From positions 84,577,816-84,641,815 of the forward strand of contig NW_024609846.1 of the NCBI RefSeq assembly GCF_016920785.2: a DNA stretch of 64,000 bases, read 5' to 3'. The translations under genes and the position numbers were made by a program. The notes beneath the pieces are model-generated. The model was not told where the DNA came from, made no database searches, and was given only the letters and a program-made list of their open reading frames with translations. Positions within the stretch are counted from its first letter, which is position 1. Every line of letters starts with the position of its first letter. Of the stretch, positions 1-11,160 are shown piece after piece. The stretch is from Ixodes scapularis (taxonomy: Eukaryota; Arthropoda; Arachnida; Ixodida; Ixodidae).

Positions 1-1296
1 CTTTAAATTTTTTGTCCCCATCGCACCACTAATGTGAATAATAAAATTACCGTTTAATTCAGAGCCATTCAGCACGATGAGTAGACGCGAGAGGACAGCC
101 AGAACGTGGCTCTCTGGGAGGTTCCGACTCCCGGACGCGTATTGAGAAAAGCTTGTGAAGTAAGTCAACACGCCGATTTCGGCACTCTGATTGGCGCGCT
201 TTCATGGACGCCACTTCGCCTGATTTACATGGGGTGGGAGAGAGGGAAGGGGGTTAGGCTTAGGTAAACACCCCTCATTGCGTAAGTAAACCTGGAAGCC
301 GACTAAGAGCGTAAATGCCTAAAGTACACTCTCCCCCCGTAGACCAGGCGACGTGATGTCCATGAAAACGCGTCAATCGGAGTGTCCAAATTGATCTGTT
401 TGCTTACTTCAGAAGCCTTTCCCCCGAATACGCATCCCGGACAGCCACGAGTGAAAGAGGCTTGTCGGGAATGTCTACAAGAGGCGTGCGACGTCCCAGC
501 TACGTCGTGCCACGTGTCGCAGCCTTCCTGGCGGTACCACAACAGCGGAGGTGGGTACGGCATGCAGAGCTGCCCTGCATAGCTCTCCAGCGTGTTGTAT
601 TGTGCCGCCGTTTCAAGGAACGCTCCGATACACGGACGGTGCTGGACGCTGAACACAACAGTCAGAGTCGCGTTCTAGGTGGAATAGTGTTAAGCGTGTT
701 GCGTCGCGTCGTGCACAGCTGAGCGACGTAACTATAGTAATCATCGCGGACGCTGTGACCTGGAGGCGACGCGTCCGGCCCTGGCACAGCGACAGCGGCG
801 GGTGTTATGCTTACGCCGCCCGGTGACACGACGCGACGCGATTTTCGCTAACATGAGTTTTACGCTTAACACTCTGGCCCACTCAAGAAAGTGTCCGCCT
901 TCTAAAGATGGCCTGGATGGAAAAACGCTCGCCACCGGGCTACGGGCAGGCGGCTTGATTTGATGTATAGAAAGTGCTGGGATGAAGACAGGAAGGACAG
1001 TGTGAACTTCTAGACATCGTGGAGGACATCAGGGTCACCGAGCAACGAAATGCTCCTGTCGTCTTTATTGTTCCTTCGAGCCGGGCAAGCGAATCAGGGC
1101 CCACTGGGCTGGCAGGAGCGACGGGGGAAGTAGCGGCTGCGCAGCGCCGCAGACACGGCCTCGAAGTCCGGCACTTGTTGCCACGGGCGGACATCGCTCC
1201 GACTGCGCGACAAAAGAGGCGAAGCCCACACTTGAGACTAGCCCAAACAAGTCACGGGGGTATAGGCAAAGCCGGAAGAAAAAAACACGCACTCTA
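1..1296. other. region without a supported gene
   Basis: Moderately GC-rich sequence. The open frames overlap on both strands and none shows a known motif. Confidence 0.5.
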
Positions 1297-1658
1297 AAGG
1301 CCCGTTCACACACTTGCGATCTCTTAGAAACGAGTGCTTTGGAACCTTTTAATATCTCTTACGACGAAAGAACACAAGGGCGCCATCTATTGGGTGGCAG
1401 TGTAAACTTGGCGGTCCGGCATATTTTCTATTTCTCTTGCACATTATTCTTTCTTTCTTGGCCCGAAAACCTTTTGTCAACGTTATAAACGAGCCTTTCT
1501 TATATGTATTACGCACATTTGACCTCGAAAATCCCGCAAAACCTTCGCTCTTGTGAAATGCAGTTCCAGGGTCACCGCATACATGGCGCCAGAGTGCCAG
1601 GGTGTCAGTCATTGTCCCTCTCGGTTGTACTCGGTTGCAAGTGTGTGAACGGGCCTTT
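1297..1658. mobile_element. MITE with GGCCCGTTCACAC ends
   Basis: The left end AAGGCCCGTTCACACACTTG is exactly mirrored by the right end, which finishes CAAGTGTGTGAACGGGCCTT. TA flanks both sides. The GGCCCGTTCACAC type of end is common in PIF/Harbinger-like elements; the assignment is inferred. Confidence 0.8.
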
Positions 1659-2289
1659 AAACAATGTAAGGGAGCTAACTGTCCTGCAGAACACAAAGAA
1701 AGCCAATCACGGCGCAAAATAAAAGGATCACATCAAATGACAAAGCTCGTAATACGATTAGATTCGAAGAAAACGCGGTGTGCGCAGAAACAGTGAGGAC
1801 GTGAAACATTTTGATAATTGTCTCTAAATGTAAACATTTCTGACGGACATTCATCTGGTAGGAATAATTTAAAATACTCTAACCACGCTTGTATAAAAGC
1901 AAAGATCCCGGACGTTTTGGCGCCAACTCGGCCCCTTTATAACGGGCGACTGGTTTTGTCCCGCGGAACGGCCTGCCCAAGCCCGCAGCTCGAAATATAT
2001 TCCTTTCCTTGCCACATGGGCTCTTCTCTTGCCTCGGGTTTTCACCAATTACTGCGTACCTTCGGGTGACGTCACAGTGTCACGTGACGTCATAAGGTCA
2101 CGTGATGTCACGACGTCACGTGATGCGACGCAGCATCACAAGGCTTGACACTGGATCAATTATACGCCAATTTAAGTTTTCCCGCTAAATATATTGGGAA
2201 GACGCTTTCGGCTAAATTTAGCGAGAAAATTTCCCACTAAATGAAACTATGGAGCGGCAACGGACGGACGAACAGAAACTTATGGCTTG

Positions 2290-2755
2290 CGAAGCAAGTT
2301 TTTGCGATCCTTGGACTGGAAACGTATATTAAAAAGTAAACATTTCGGCAACATCTGCCTGGTTAGGAGAGTATTAAGAAAAGAAGCTGGAAGTACTCTA
2401 ACCAACTGTTTAAATAGCCCGACGTTTCGCGGCCTGCTCGGTCGCCTGTTCACGGGTGACTTATTTGGCTCGGTGTTCGTCTTTCTCTTCTTCTCCTTGT
2501 CGCTGCCGTTCAAATCATCTTTTTTGTGTGACTCCCCGGAGTCCGTGAATATAGCTGCTTGGGAGGGTACCGATCGACCGATTCAGGTTGTTCTTGATAT
2601 GCTGGATATGCCAAAACTCTAAATAGAGCCGTTTTTTTTTTTTTTTCAGCTTTTTTTTTGGTTTTTAGGACGGAACTGCTGTCGAAGGCAATAACATGGT
2701 TGGTCTTTTCTGCATATTCCGCTAGAGCGTTTCCTTGCACGTCCTTCTTTTAAGG
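2290..2755 (-). repeat. dispersed sequence with AT-hook-like frame, copy 1
   Basis: On the minus strand this contains KEKKRKTNTEPNKSPVNRRP and then RPRNVGLFKQLVRVLP, as in the inverted copy at 8735-9010; here GRPR has become SRPR. Its outer part (2620-2755) matches 4672-4790, which adjoins the TIR-like element. Confidence 0.65.
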
Positions 2756-2890
2756 GCCAAGCTCCTAAGGATCTAGCCTTGTCCGTCCGGTGTCCGTGCT
2801 CACATCGATCTTGCTGGTGCTCGTGCTTGCGCTCATGAGCTCACGTGCTCATGTAGGGCAAAAAAAAGATGATGAAAAAAAAAATGTTTG

Positions 2891-2972
2891 CGCAGTCGGC
2901 AGGATTCGAACTTGTGCGGGGAGACCCCAATGGATTTCTAGTCCATCGCCCTAACCAGTCGGCCACGACTGC
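2891..2972 (-). pseudogene. tRNA-Ser(AGA)-like gene, degraded
   Basis: On the minus strand, 82 bases run from GCAGTCGTGGCCGACTGG to CGACTGCG. The anticodon loop CTAGAAA gives AGA, and the TGGGGTCTCCCC variable arm is serine-type. The acceptor and anticodon stems pair perfectly. The T stem ACAAG/CCTGC has two mismatches where functional animal tRNA-Ser has GCAGG, so this is more likely a pseudogene or SINE source than a working tRNA. A functional gene is the alternative. Confidence 0.7.
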
Positions 2973-3046
2973 GGGACGAGTAGGGGGCTCTGAGATGTGG
3001 TAGTAACTCAAGAGCTGGGGATGTCATGGATAAAACGTTGCATGTA

Positions 3047-3178
3047 GCCGCTCAACGTCTATACAGAAAAGGGCGCTGCGGTCAAATGCGTATATAATTG
3101 TGTTAAACTTTGCATGGCATTGGCTCAACGTTTATAGACGAGAGGGCGCTGCGGTCAAATGCTCAAATGCGTATATAA
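3047..3178 (+). promoter_or_regulatory. tandemly duplicated TATA-like promoter block
   Basis: Two copies of a CTCAACGT...GGGCGCTGCGGTCAAATGC block, each ending in GTATATAA (3090-3097 and 3171-3178). The duplication upstream of a short frame suggests tandem promoters of a retroelement. This is a motif-level inference. Confidence 0.4.
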
Positions 3179-3210
3179 CCACGTTCCATACCACACATTC
3201 TCTTTCTGAC

Positions 3211-3387
3211 ATGAATGAAAACGAACGAAAGGCTCGGCATGCTGCGGCTCAGCGTCTACGCAGACAAGCACCACCAGAGCTTCGTCCCAATCAACATCAT
3301 TCACCACGTGGAGATGGGGTCATGTCTTACATAATATTTGTGTCTGCGTCGACGTCCGGGGAAGTTCTTGGTTTCTCCCACATATGA
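3211..3387 (+). other. short basic open frame
   Basis: Begins MNENERKARHAAAQRLRRQ, about 33 bases after a TATA-like sequence. It runs only 59 codons before it enters the inverted Penelope fragment. It may be the start of a truncated element protein. No family is named. Confidence 0.3.
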
Positions 3388-3424
3388 AGCGTTGCAGTCG
3401 GCGCAAGGAATGCGATATACCGCT
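3328..3424 (-). pseudogene. inverted second copy of the Penelope GIY-YIG fragment
   Basis: On the minus strand this encodes YRIPCADCNASYVGETKNFP again, followed by GRRRRH. It is the reverse complement of 3571-3663 with a spacer of about 146 bases, so the locus is head-to-head. Confidence 0.8.
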
Positions 3425-3438
3425 CGTACCTCATAGGC

Positions 3439-3669
3439 ATGAGCGAAGTTCTCACCCGTGCTCTCAAACCTTACGGCATAGCAGTGACAAACAAGCCCGT
3501 CTCGACCATTGTCCATCATCTTCCTCTTCCAAAAGATCATCGTCGAGAAGAAAAAGCTCAAGGCCTTGTATATCGCATTCCTTGCGCCGACTGCAACGCT
3601 TCATATGTGGGAGAAACCAAGAACTTCCCCAAACGTCTACGCAGACACCAATATTATGTAAAAAAGTGA
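3439..3669 (+). pseudogene. Penelope-like element fragment (GIY-YIG end)
   Basis: The frame contains LTRALKPYGIAVTNKPVSTI, then YRIPCADCNASYVGETKNFP. The second part is the start of the GIY-YIG endonuclease domain found at the C-terminus of Penelope-like reverse transcriptases, with the CxxC before SYVGET typical of that group. Only about 76 residues are present. Confidence 0.8.
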
Positions 3670-3676
3670 AAGCTGC

Positions 3677-4672
3677 TTACAACTCCCTGTAACGCCGAAT
3701 TAGAGCGCAGCTTTTGAGGAGGAGGAGGGAAGGGCACTGGGGGGGGGGGTTAAACTAACCAGGGGGGGGTCACGTGCCCTTGGGGGTCACGTGACCCCTA
3801 ATGCCGATGATGTCATCACTGACGTCACTGATGACGTCATCAGTGACGATGACGATGCGGGTACCGATGACGTCATTAGTGACGTTGATGACTTCACCAG
3901 TGATGAGGACGATGCGAATGTCGGTGACGTCATCAGTGACGCTGATGACGTCATCAGTGATGATGACGATGACGATGCGGATGTCGGTAACGTCATCAGT
4001 GATGATGACGATGACGATGCGGATGCCGGTGACGTCATCAGTGATGACGACGATGACGATGCGGATGCCGGTGACGTCATCAGTGACGATGACGATGACG
4101 ATGTGGATGCCGGTGACGACATCAGTGACGTCACTGATGACGTCATCAGTGATGATGACGATGACGATGCGGATGTCGGTAACGTCATCAGTGATGATGA
4201 CGATGACGATGCGGATGCCGGTGACGTCATCAGTGATGTTAACGATGACGATGTGGATGCCGGTGACGTCATCAGTGATGACGATGACGATGTGGATGCC
4301 GGTGACGTCATCAGTGATGATGACGATGACGATGTGGATGCCGGTGACGTCATCAGTGACGATGACGTCATTGGGGGTCACGCGACATCGGCGGGGGTCA
4401 CGTGACCTCAGGGGAGTCACGTGACCCCGGTGGGGGGCTCGCGCGGTGCATTATGGGACATTTCCCATGATGCACCGGGGTCACGTGACCTCGGGGGGGG
4501 GGGGGTCACGTGCCCCCTTTGAGGTCACGTGACCCCGGTGGGGGGCTCGCGCGGTGCATTATGGGACATTTCCCATGATGCACCGCGCGGTTACGCCGAC
4601 GCCGACGCCGACGGCGACGGCGACGCCGACGCCGCTCAAGCCGGAAACGGGCCCCTAAGAGCTGCGCTCTAA
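3677..4672. mobile_element. TIR-like element, copy 1, filled with a 42-bp CRE repeat
   Basis: The left end contains CTCCCTGTAACGCCGAATTA then GAGCGCAGCTTTTG, and the right end finishes AAGAGCTGCGCTCTAAAA. Inside are GTCACGTGAC palindromes, two copies of GCGCGGTGCATTATGGGAC, and GCCGACGCCGACG repeats. The ends and the GCGCGGTGCATTATGGG and GCCGACG modules match the element at 33340-34184. Confidence 0.85.
3797..4371. repeat. 42-bp tandem repeat rich in TGACGTCA
   Basis: The typical unit begins GTGACGTCATCAGTGATGATG and ends GACGATGCGGATGCCG. Each unit carries TGACGTCA, the full CRE palindrome. The 42-base period keeps frames open on both strands, giving aspartate-rich or serine-rich frames of about 200 codons that I treat as artefacts. 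Confidence 0.95.
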
Positions 4673-4843
4673 AAAGAAGGACGTGCAAGGAAACGCTCTA
4701 GCGGAACATGCAAAAAAGACCAACCATGTCAGTAACGTCGACAGCAGTTCCGTTCTGGACACCGAAAGAAACTGGGAAAACGACTCTATTTAGAGTCCTG
4801 GGGTGCTATTCTGGTCGCAAACGGGTACCTTTCGAGTTGTGAC

Positions 4844-4909
4844 GTATCGAGAAAGAAGGGGCGGAGCCTCAAACTAGAATGATTCTTGTTTGAGGCTCCG
4901 CCCCAACGT
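4844..4909. repeat. short hairpin
   Basis: GGGGCGGAGCCTCAAAC is followed by GTTTGAGGCTCCGCCCC with a spacer of about 15 bases, a perfect 17-bp stem. It contains the GGGGCGG Sp1-type core on both arms. Confidence 0.9.
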
Positions 4910-7900
4910 TCGGGTTCACGCACGCGGTCAGCTAGAATCTGACGATGCCCCACGTCACGATGACGTGTCCACGCAGTTGGGGCGAAGAATTCCCCGCATT
5001 TCCCCCTGTTCTTTTTGTTCTCTTCTTTTTTTCCTCCGGGAATTAGAACGAGCGAATAACGGAGGAAAGGCTACCTTCCGGAAAATGGAAGGAAACAGAA
5101 AAAAATAACATTATCCTTTTATAAAATACAAAAGATTATTTCAATAATTATGATGTAAAGTAAATTTAGCTAAGATATCTCAGCTTGTTTTCTCGAAGTC
5201 CTTCGCTACGGTATTTGAAAACAAACATGGCGAAAACCGCGGTAACGACCTTGTGGTGTTTGTGTCTCGTTTGCGTCGTTGCTTTCCCTGCTTCTGCACG
5301 ATACGGATGGCATTACGAGAAAAAAAAAATATTACGTGAAGGTGCGCTGCGACACCGATCATCCTTTGTGAAGCCGCCGTGAACATAAGCTGTTAATTAA
5401 ATTTCCTGTTTGCCTGTGAAGGAGACTTCAAATGGAGACAGAGCTGACGACGACTCTATGGGAGTATATGACAAGTCATGGGATCGACGCAGAGTGCAAC
5501 GGTTGTGAGCATTCTGTGGATGATGCAGGAAAGTTTCTTCGGACAGTTTTAATAATGCTTTGCTAATTTGCTCACTGCAGTGATTATGCCGGTATAGTTT
5601 CCATAAGCCATGCTCTTCTCTTTCGGCGCTGAAGAAATGCACGCGACTGCATAATCTCGGGCAGTCTTTTTTACTTATTTTTATTTGCAAAATAGCTCGT
5701 GCTAAAAAAAAAAAACGGCTTTTACGTTTTTACACGTCCCTACATAGGTACCTCGCTTTCCCATTGGCTTCATTGCGCGTGACGATTCAACGCCATTTGC
5801 CATGGAAACGTTCGTGAAACTAGAAAGCCTCTGTTTGCCGCTAACAGTCATTTTTCGAGTTCGGGTTGTGACGACAAAATGACGTAAGAACAAGAATGCA
5901 CGGGACTATTTGCATTGTTTTAACTCGACAACCGTACCCTTGGCGAGTTAAACTCGAAAGAACATGGCCGCGATGCTCGTCGGATCGACCGCGGCTGGGG
6001 TTTGACATGCGATCGGTCACTTGATCAACGTGCACACGACTACTTTTGTGCTGTTGGATGAGCCCATTCGGCGGCCGAACCGGGTCGAAGAGCACAGTGA
6101 GCTGGCGTTTAACGTCTCCGATGTAACGCTTGGCGAGATGCAAGACTTGGCTTCTATTTGTGCCGGTGTTATGAAGCTTGAAAGTGGTGGTGTTGTTGTG
6201 GCTCGTACGGTAGCGTTGCTGAGATTATGAAGACGGTAATAGACCTTTATTCAGCGTTGCCGTGCATTAAGATTCAAAACCTCACCTTGACACAAAGGAA
6301 ACCACGCTTCCGCGTGCACGGAGGCAGCAGCCAACGGTCTGAGAAAGAATTGTGCCGCCGCCACGACCGCCAGCGATCGCCCCAACGGCATGAAAACAAA
6401 CGACAAGCTCATTGAGGTTTGTGTAGTGCTGACTACTGATTCATCGGACGACAAAGGTGAATGATGTAAAACGCAACGTAAGTTTGCCAGCGTTTTGCAA
6501 AACGAATTCGTTTCGTTGAAAATTTAATTTGTGGAATTCGTTAACGCCTTGAAAGTTTGACGGGGACCGCATTGTGAACGCAGGCTTCACACAAGTGTTT
6601 TCTACAGTGTGTGCTTTGGCTGCATGCATATAAAGACAAAAACACTGCCTATATGGTGCATAAAATAAAAGAAATTTCGTTTATCTTGATAATGTTGACT
6701 ATCTATTGAGTGCTGTTGATAGTAGTGGCGTAGCCAGGAACTTCTAAGGGGGTGAGGATGGAGGGGGGTTGAGGTGGCGGGGATGTTCATGACTTGGGGT
6801 GCGGGAGGGATGGTGTCGGAATTTGTGTGTATATTCTAGAGCGCGCCGGATTTGGGGAGAGAAGGAGCGAAGCCCCATAAACCACCTCCCCTCGCCCCCC
6901 CCCCCCCCCCCCCCCCCTGGCTTTGCCACATAAGGGGAGCATCCTACATTCACAGGCTGCTATAAGCATGTGCATAGCCACTGAGCTCGTACCAGAATGG
7001 CAAGATAGTTGCTGACATTCTTCACGTTACGTAGCAGTTCTTTCTTTAGTACATACGCTCGCTTTTCCTTCACACATCTACTCTGCCCCCGCTTGTCGTT
7101 TATGCTTGATGGTGATAAGCCAACAGTGCGTATTTGCTCTGCATCACAGGCAAATTTCAAAGATCCAGCTCACACTACTCTTTAATTTCAATGAGTTACT
7201 GTAACTTTTGAAACGACAATCTATTTAATTGCTATAATAACCTTTACATTAAACACACGTGTGTTGAATGTAGAACAATTCTATTTTTATTGTTTTTCTT
7301 GGTCACGAAGATGACAACCATCCACAAGACACTGGCTAAATTTCTCGTCTACAGTGGGTAACAATGTTACCATACTCTGTCAGACTAAACTGCTGCTGTC
7401 TAGACAAGTAACGATTCATTTTAGGACAGACCTGTTCGTAGTTTATTGCAGGGCATCGAAAAGTGTTCTTATGACTTTCCGATGACTGACTTGCAATTCC
7501 AGCAGCTTGGCGTGAAAAGGTAAAATATCTAATTGATACAACAAAATGCCATCGGCAACCCATCCAGATTTTATTGCGTGATTGACAGTAGCTACAGACC
7601 GCAACAAATTGTCAACTGAAGACATAGGTACTAAGCGTGCACTAACTTCGAAGCGGTAGAAACCCTGAAGTGTAAACGTCAACTTACCACCATGTTGTTA
7701 ATGGCAAAATGGTGTTTGCGGCAAAGTGTTGGAGACCTTCAGAATGGTGACGGTCTCCTTCAGACCGATGATGACGGTGACGAAGGTTTAGTTAGAATCT
7801 AAGTTTAGTCAACGCACCCGAAGACGTCGGTGTGCTTGTCATGGTGGCGACGAAAGCCTTCTTTCGCACATGCCTCAGCTGCCTCGGTCCGGGGTTTTGT

Positions 7901-8734
7901 CGACCCAACCGTCTCTTCCCAGCCGGTTGACAGCGGTACTCACGACGGCCGTCACGGCTCTGATCACCATCCACTGGGCATTAGCTATGTGATCATCGGG
8001 GGAAACCGCGCCCTTGCAGTTCTCCGTTGCGAAAAATCTCAGTAAGATTCAATTAGTAGCTGCTGCTCGACGGTCATCATCTCTCATCGTCGCCGTCTCT
8101 CGTTGTCACACTGCGATCACACAGTGCTTTTCGACAAGCGGTATTGTCGTCAGAAACAGTCGTCGTGCATCGCGAAGGCAACCGGGTGCTCGCGGAAAAC
8201 CCGTCATTGTACGTGTTGGTCGAGCCATCGTTGAGCAACAAGCATCGCCGCCATTTTCTACGCTCTAGAATCCTGCCCAAAGCTTGTTCCCCTTCGTGCA
8301 ATAGAAAGAGAGGTTAAAAGCACGAGCGCATCACCCCGAACGATCTTGCACGAACGTTGGCTTGCACTGCGCAAGCGCGCCTGCTCGACAGGAACGTTGA
8401 AAGCCCGGAGCACGTTCGTGTAGCTCCTACACCCGCACTAGCTCGCACTCATAGTGAAACAGAGAGTAGGGTGTGTCGAGTAATACCGCAGTTAATCTAG
8501 TGACGCGACTTCCGCTATGTGATACGTAGGTCGGACGTGGTCATACGTCACTTTGTCGTCACGGTCCGAACTCGAAGAGCGACAGTTACGGCAAACGGTT
8601 GCTTTCGTGTTTCGCGAACGTTCCCATGGGAACCGCGTGGAATTATCACGCGGGCTGTGGCCAATAGGAGCGCGCGGTTCGTAAGGGGGAGGAGTTTTCG
8701 AGAAACACGAACGTGACCGTTTGTGACCAGGATA
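4910..8734. other. region without a supported gene
   Basis: Holds a C run (6898-6917), a SINE-like tail (7328-7400, CACTGGCTAAATTTCTCGTCTA) and a minus-strand frame at 7443-7682 containing VNHAIKSGWVADGILLYQLD and LELQVSHRKVIRTLFDALQ. That frame follows a GTAAGT at its 5' end and looks protein-like, but I cannot name it; a decayed transposase is one possibility. Confidence 0.4.
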
Positions 8735-9010
8735 GCACCCCTGGCATATCCAGCATACCAAGAACAACCTGAATCGGTCGATCGGTACCCTCCCAAGCGG
8801 CTATATTCACGGACTCCGAGGACTCACAAAAAGAAGACGACGACCCTGACGGCATCGACAAGGAGAAAAAGAGAAAGACGAACACCGAGCCAAATAAGTC
8901 ACCCGTGAACAAGCGACCGGGCAGGCCGCGAAACGTCGGGCTATTTAAACAGTTGGTTAGAGTACTTCCAGGTTCTCTTCTTGAAAGCGTGTATGTTCAA
9001 CTAAGAAGCT
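8735..9010 (+). repeat. dispersed sequence with AT-hook-like frame, copy 2
   Basis: The plus strand can encode AIFTDSEDSQKEDDDPDG, then KEKKRKTNTEPNKSPV and NKRPGRPRNVGLFKQLV. KRPGRPR resembles an AT-hook after an acidic stretch, as in nuclear proteins. The same sequence lies inverted at 2290-2600. No start codon or splice context is convincing, so it may be part of a transposable element. Confidence 0.6.
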
Positions 9011-9140
9011 GGGTTTTTTCGGGGCCCCGAAGATCTCAACCAAACTCCGGCTGCTAATCTCAGGCCTTCAGGCCCTTTTATTACAATGTTCGAGAAAGGG
9101 CGGGAAAAAAAACTTTCGGCTTTTTCACTCTGGTGAAGGA

Positions 9141-9240
9141 NNNNNNNNNNNNNNNNNNNNNNNNNNNNNNNNNNNNNNNNNNNNNNNNNNNNNNNNNNNN
9201 NNNNNNNNNNNNNNNNNNNNNNNNNNNNNNNNNNNNNNNN
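9141..9240. other. assembly gap (100 N)
   Basis: One hundred consecutive N bases. The round number suggests a gap of unknown true size. Confidence 0.99.
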
Positions 9241-9283
9241 AGGAAGACCAGCGAAGCTGTACTATGGTGTGACGACCTCAAAG

Positions 9284-9595
9284 GTGACGCCTAGAGGACG
9301 ACGTCTAGGACGACCTCAAGGACAACGTCTAGGACAACCTCGAGGACAACCTGAGGGACGATGTCGAGGACGACCTCAAGGACGACGTTCAGGACGACCT
9401 TGAGGACAAGGTCTAGGGCAACCTCAAGGACGACTTTTAGGACGACCTCCAGGACGACCTCAAGGATAACTTCTAGGACAACTTCTCGAAGAACCTCTAG
9501 GGACGACCTCAAGGACGACGTCTAGGATGACCTCAAGGACGACTTCTAGGACGACCTCGAGGATGACATCTAGGACGACGCCTAGAGAAATTTAG
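9284..9595. repeat. tandem repeat next to the assembly gap
   Basis: Units like GACGACCTCAAGGACGACGTCTAG repeat with variation for about 310 bases. The array probably caused the adjacent gap. Confidence 0.9.
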
Positions 9596-9840
9596 CTTTT
9601 CCACTATGGTGAAAACCAGAGTGGAAAGGCTGGAAAGGTTGCCGCCATCTATGAGCAAGGCCGGCAAGCCGGTTGTCTGGTTGCCGCCGTCACTCATAGA
9701 TGGCGGTAGCTGTCCAGAGTTTCGTGTCGACATTTGTTTGCTACCGGACACGATCCTGGGGAACCTAGCATTTAACAGCTCCGCTGTAAAAATTTTATCA
9801 AACACTGACCACATTTTGCAAGTGGGATTCCTGTCTTAAC

Positions 9841-11123
9841 TTCCGTTCACTACTGTCCTAAAGTTAGGCGAAATCATTTTTCAGCGAGGCTTTCTTGCAA
9901 AGCCTGTCATTTCTAGATTTGCTAGAAATGTGACTGAAATTACATTTATCAGGCTTCGGGAGTTCTCACTTTTCAATACTAACGGGTAAATACATTCGCA
10001 TGTTTCGAATTCCCTGCGATTTCCGCTGTGTTTCTGTCATATGCGTCCCAGCCTTTATACTTTCTGAACGGGACAATCGTCTCGTGATTCTCGGCTCATT
10101 TTACGTCTCTCGTTTCAATAGTAGACTTTACACGCCTTGCATCGACGACACAAAAGCGGTCATTCGCTGCCGAAGGCGCACGTCCTGCGACACGGATTTC
10201 GCACCTCGGACTCGGTGAGGACAGGTAGGAATCAGCGCAAACAACCTGCAGTGATGCCACCTAGAAGCTCGAAGCCCAGAGGAAGGAGGGGGTCTTTAGC
10301 CAACGCCTCCGAGGTAAGAAAGCCTTAGCGATGAATTTTCCTGCGATATATACTAAAGAAGATCACCGAAGGGCACAGCTGATTGGACGGGAGTGCCGCG
10401 TCAGTGTGCGGGGGGTACTTGTGTTCTAACTGATTTAACACACATTCCTCCCGAACGCTGAAGCGGCACTCGTGTCAAATATGTGACCTACGATGACCTT
10501 CTTTAGTGATGCAGAAAAATTTAGCCCTAAGGCTTTCTTCTCTAGAAGGTAAGCCCTTTTTCTCCGAAACTAATTCCTTGCTACGCCACTAAACGGGGCC
10601 TGGACGAGTGATGGGGATGCCGAATTGCCGAACCCGCCTTGCGGCGCTTGGGGTTCGTCACTTTCGGTCCCGTTCTCTTTGTGAAACGATCGGTCCACAG
10701 ACGTCGCACCATGTGTAACAGGAACTGCCTCGTGCAGTGCCTCACCCCTCGGCGACAGCGAGGCAGGGCCGCTTTGCCGCGGAGGCACCCGCAGTGAAGC
10801 GTGCCGACGACACTGCGTCGTGCGGCCCAGCAACGGGAGGGTGCGCTTGCGGTGTTCGCCGGGGACCGGGGTCGCCTGCGGGAAGGTGGGAAAAAAAGCC
10901 GGGTTCGGCGAGTTCGGAGCCTTCGGAGACGAATGCGCGAATGAAGCATTTTGCGTCCATAGACCATTCCAGGAATTGCCTCCTGCGCGCTGCCATCTTG
11001 CTGTCGAGGACGTTCTGGACATGCGCAGAAGCTTCCTATGAGCAGTATCAGACACCGCACATGCGTCCACGTCCCGATGACTCGGCATTTTTCGCCTGTA
11101 GTTGCAAAAAGGAATGCTATCGA
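9841..11123. other. region without a supported gene
   Basis: GC-rich between 10570 and 11090, where minus-strand frames stay open for 172 and 198 codons in two registers. I recognise no domain in either and do not call a gene. Confidence 0.4.
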
Positions 11124-11160
11124 ATGTATAAAAAGAGGGCGTGCGCTCGGCAGGAACGCT
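11124..11160 (+). promoter_or_regulatory. possible TATA promoter
   Basis: TATAAAAAGAGGGCG at about 11127 lies about 30 bases upstream of a possible start. The sequence downstream shows no convincing gene, so this may be a retroelement promoter or chance. Confidence 0.25.

Noticed and set aside
3770..4424. Three overlapping frames of about 200 codons (aspartate-rich, serine-rich, methionine/threonine-rich)
   Set aside because: All are produced by the 42-bp tandem repeat, which stays open in several frames because its period is divisible by three.
6744..6981. Glycine-run frames around the C run at 6898-6917
   Set aside because: A translated homopolymer with no other support.
9291..9512. Valine/leucine-rich minus-strand frame
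   Set aside because: A translation of the simple tandem array beside the gap.
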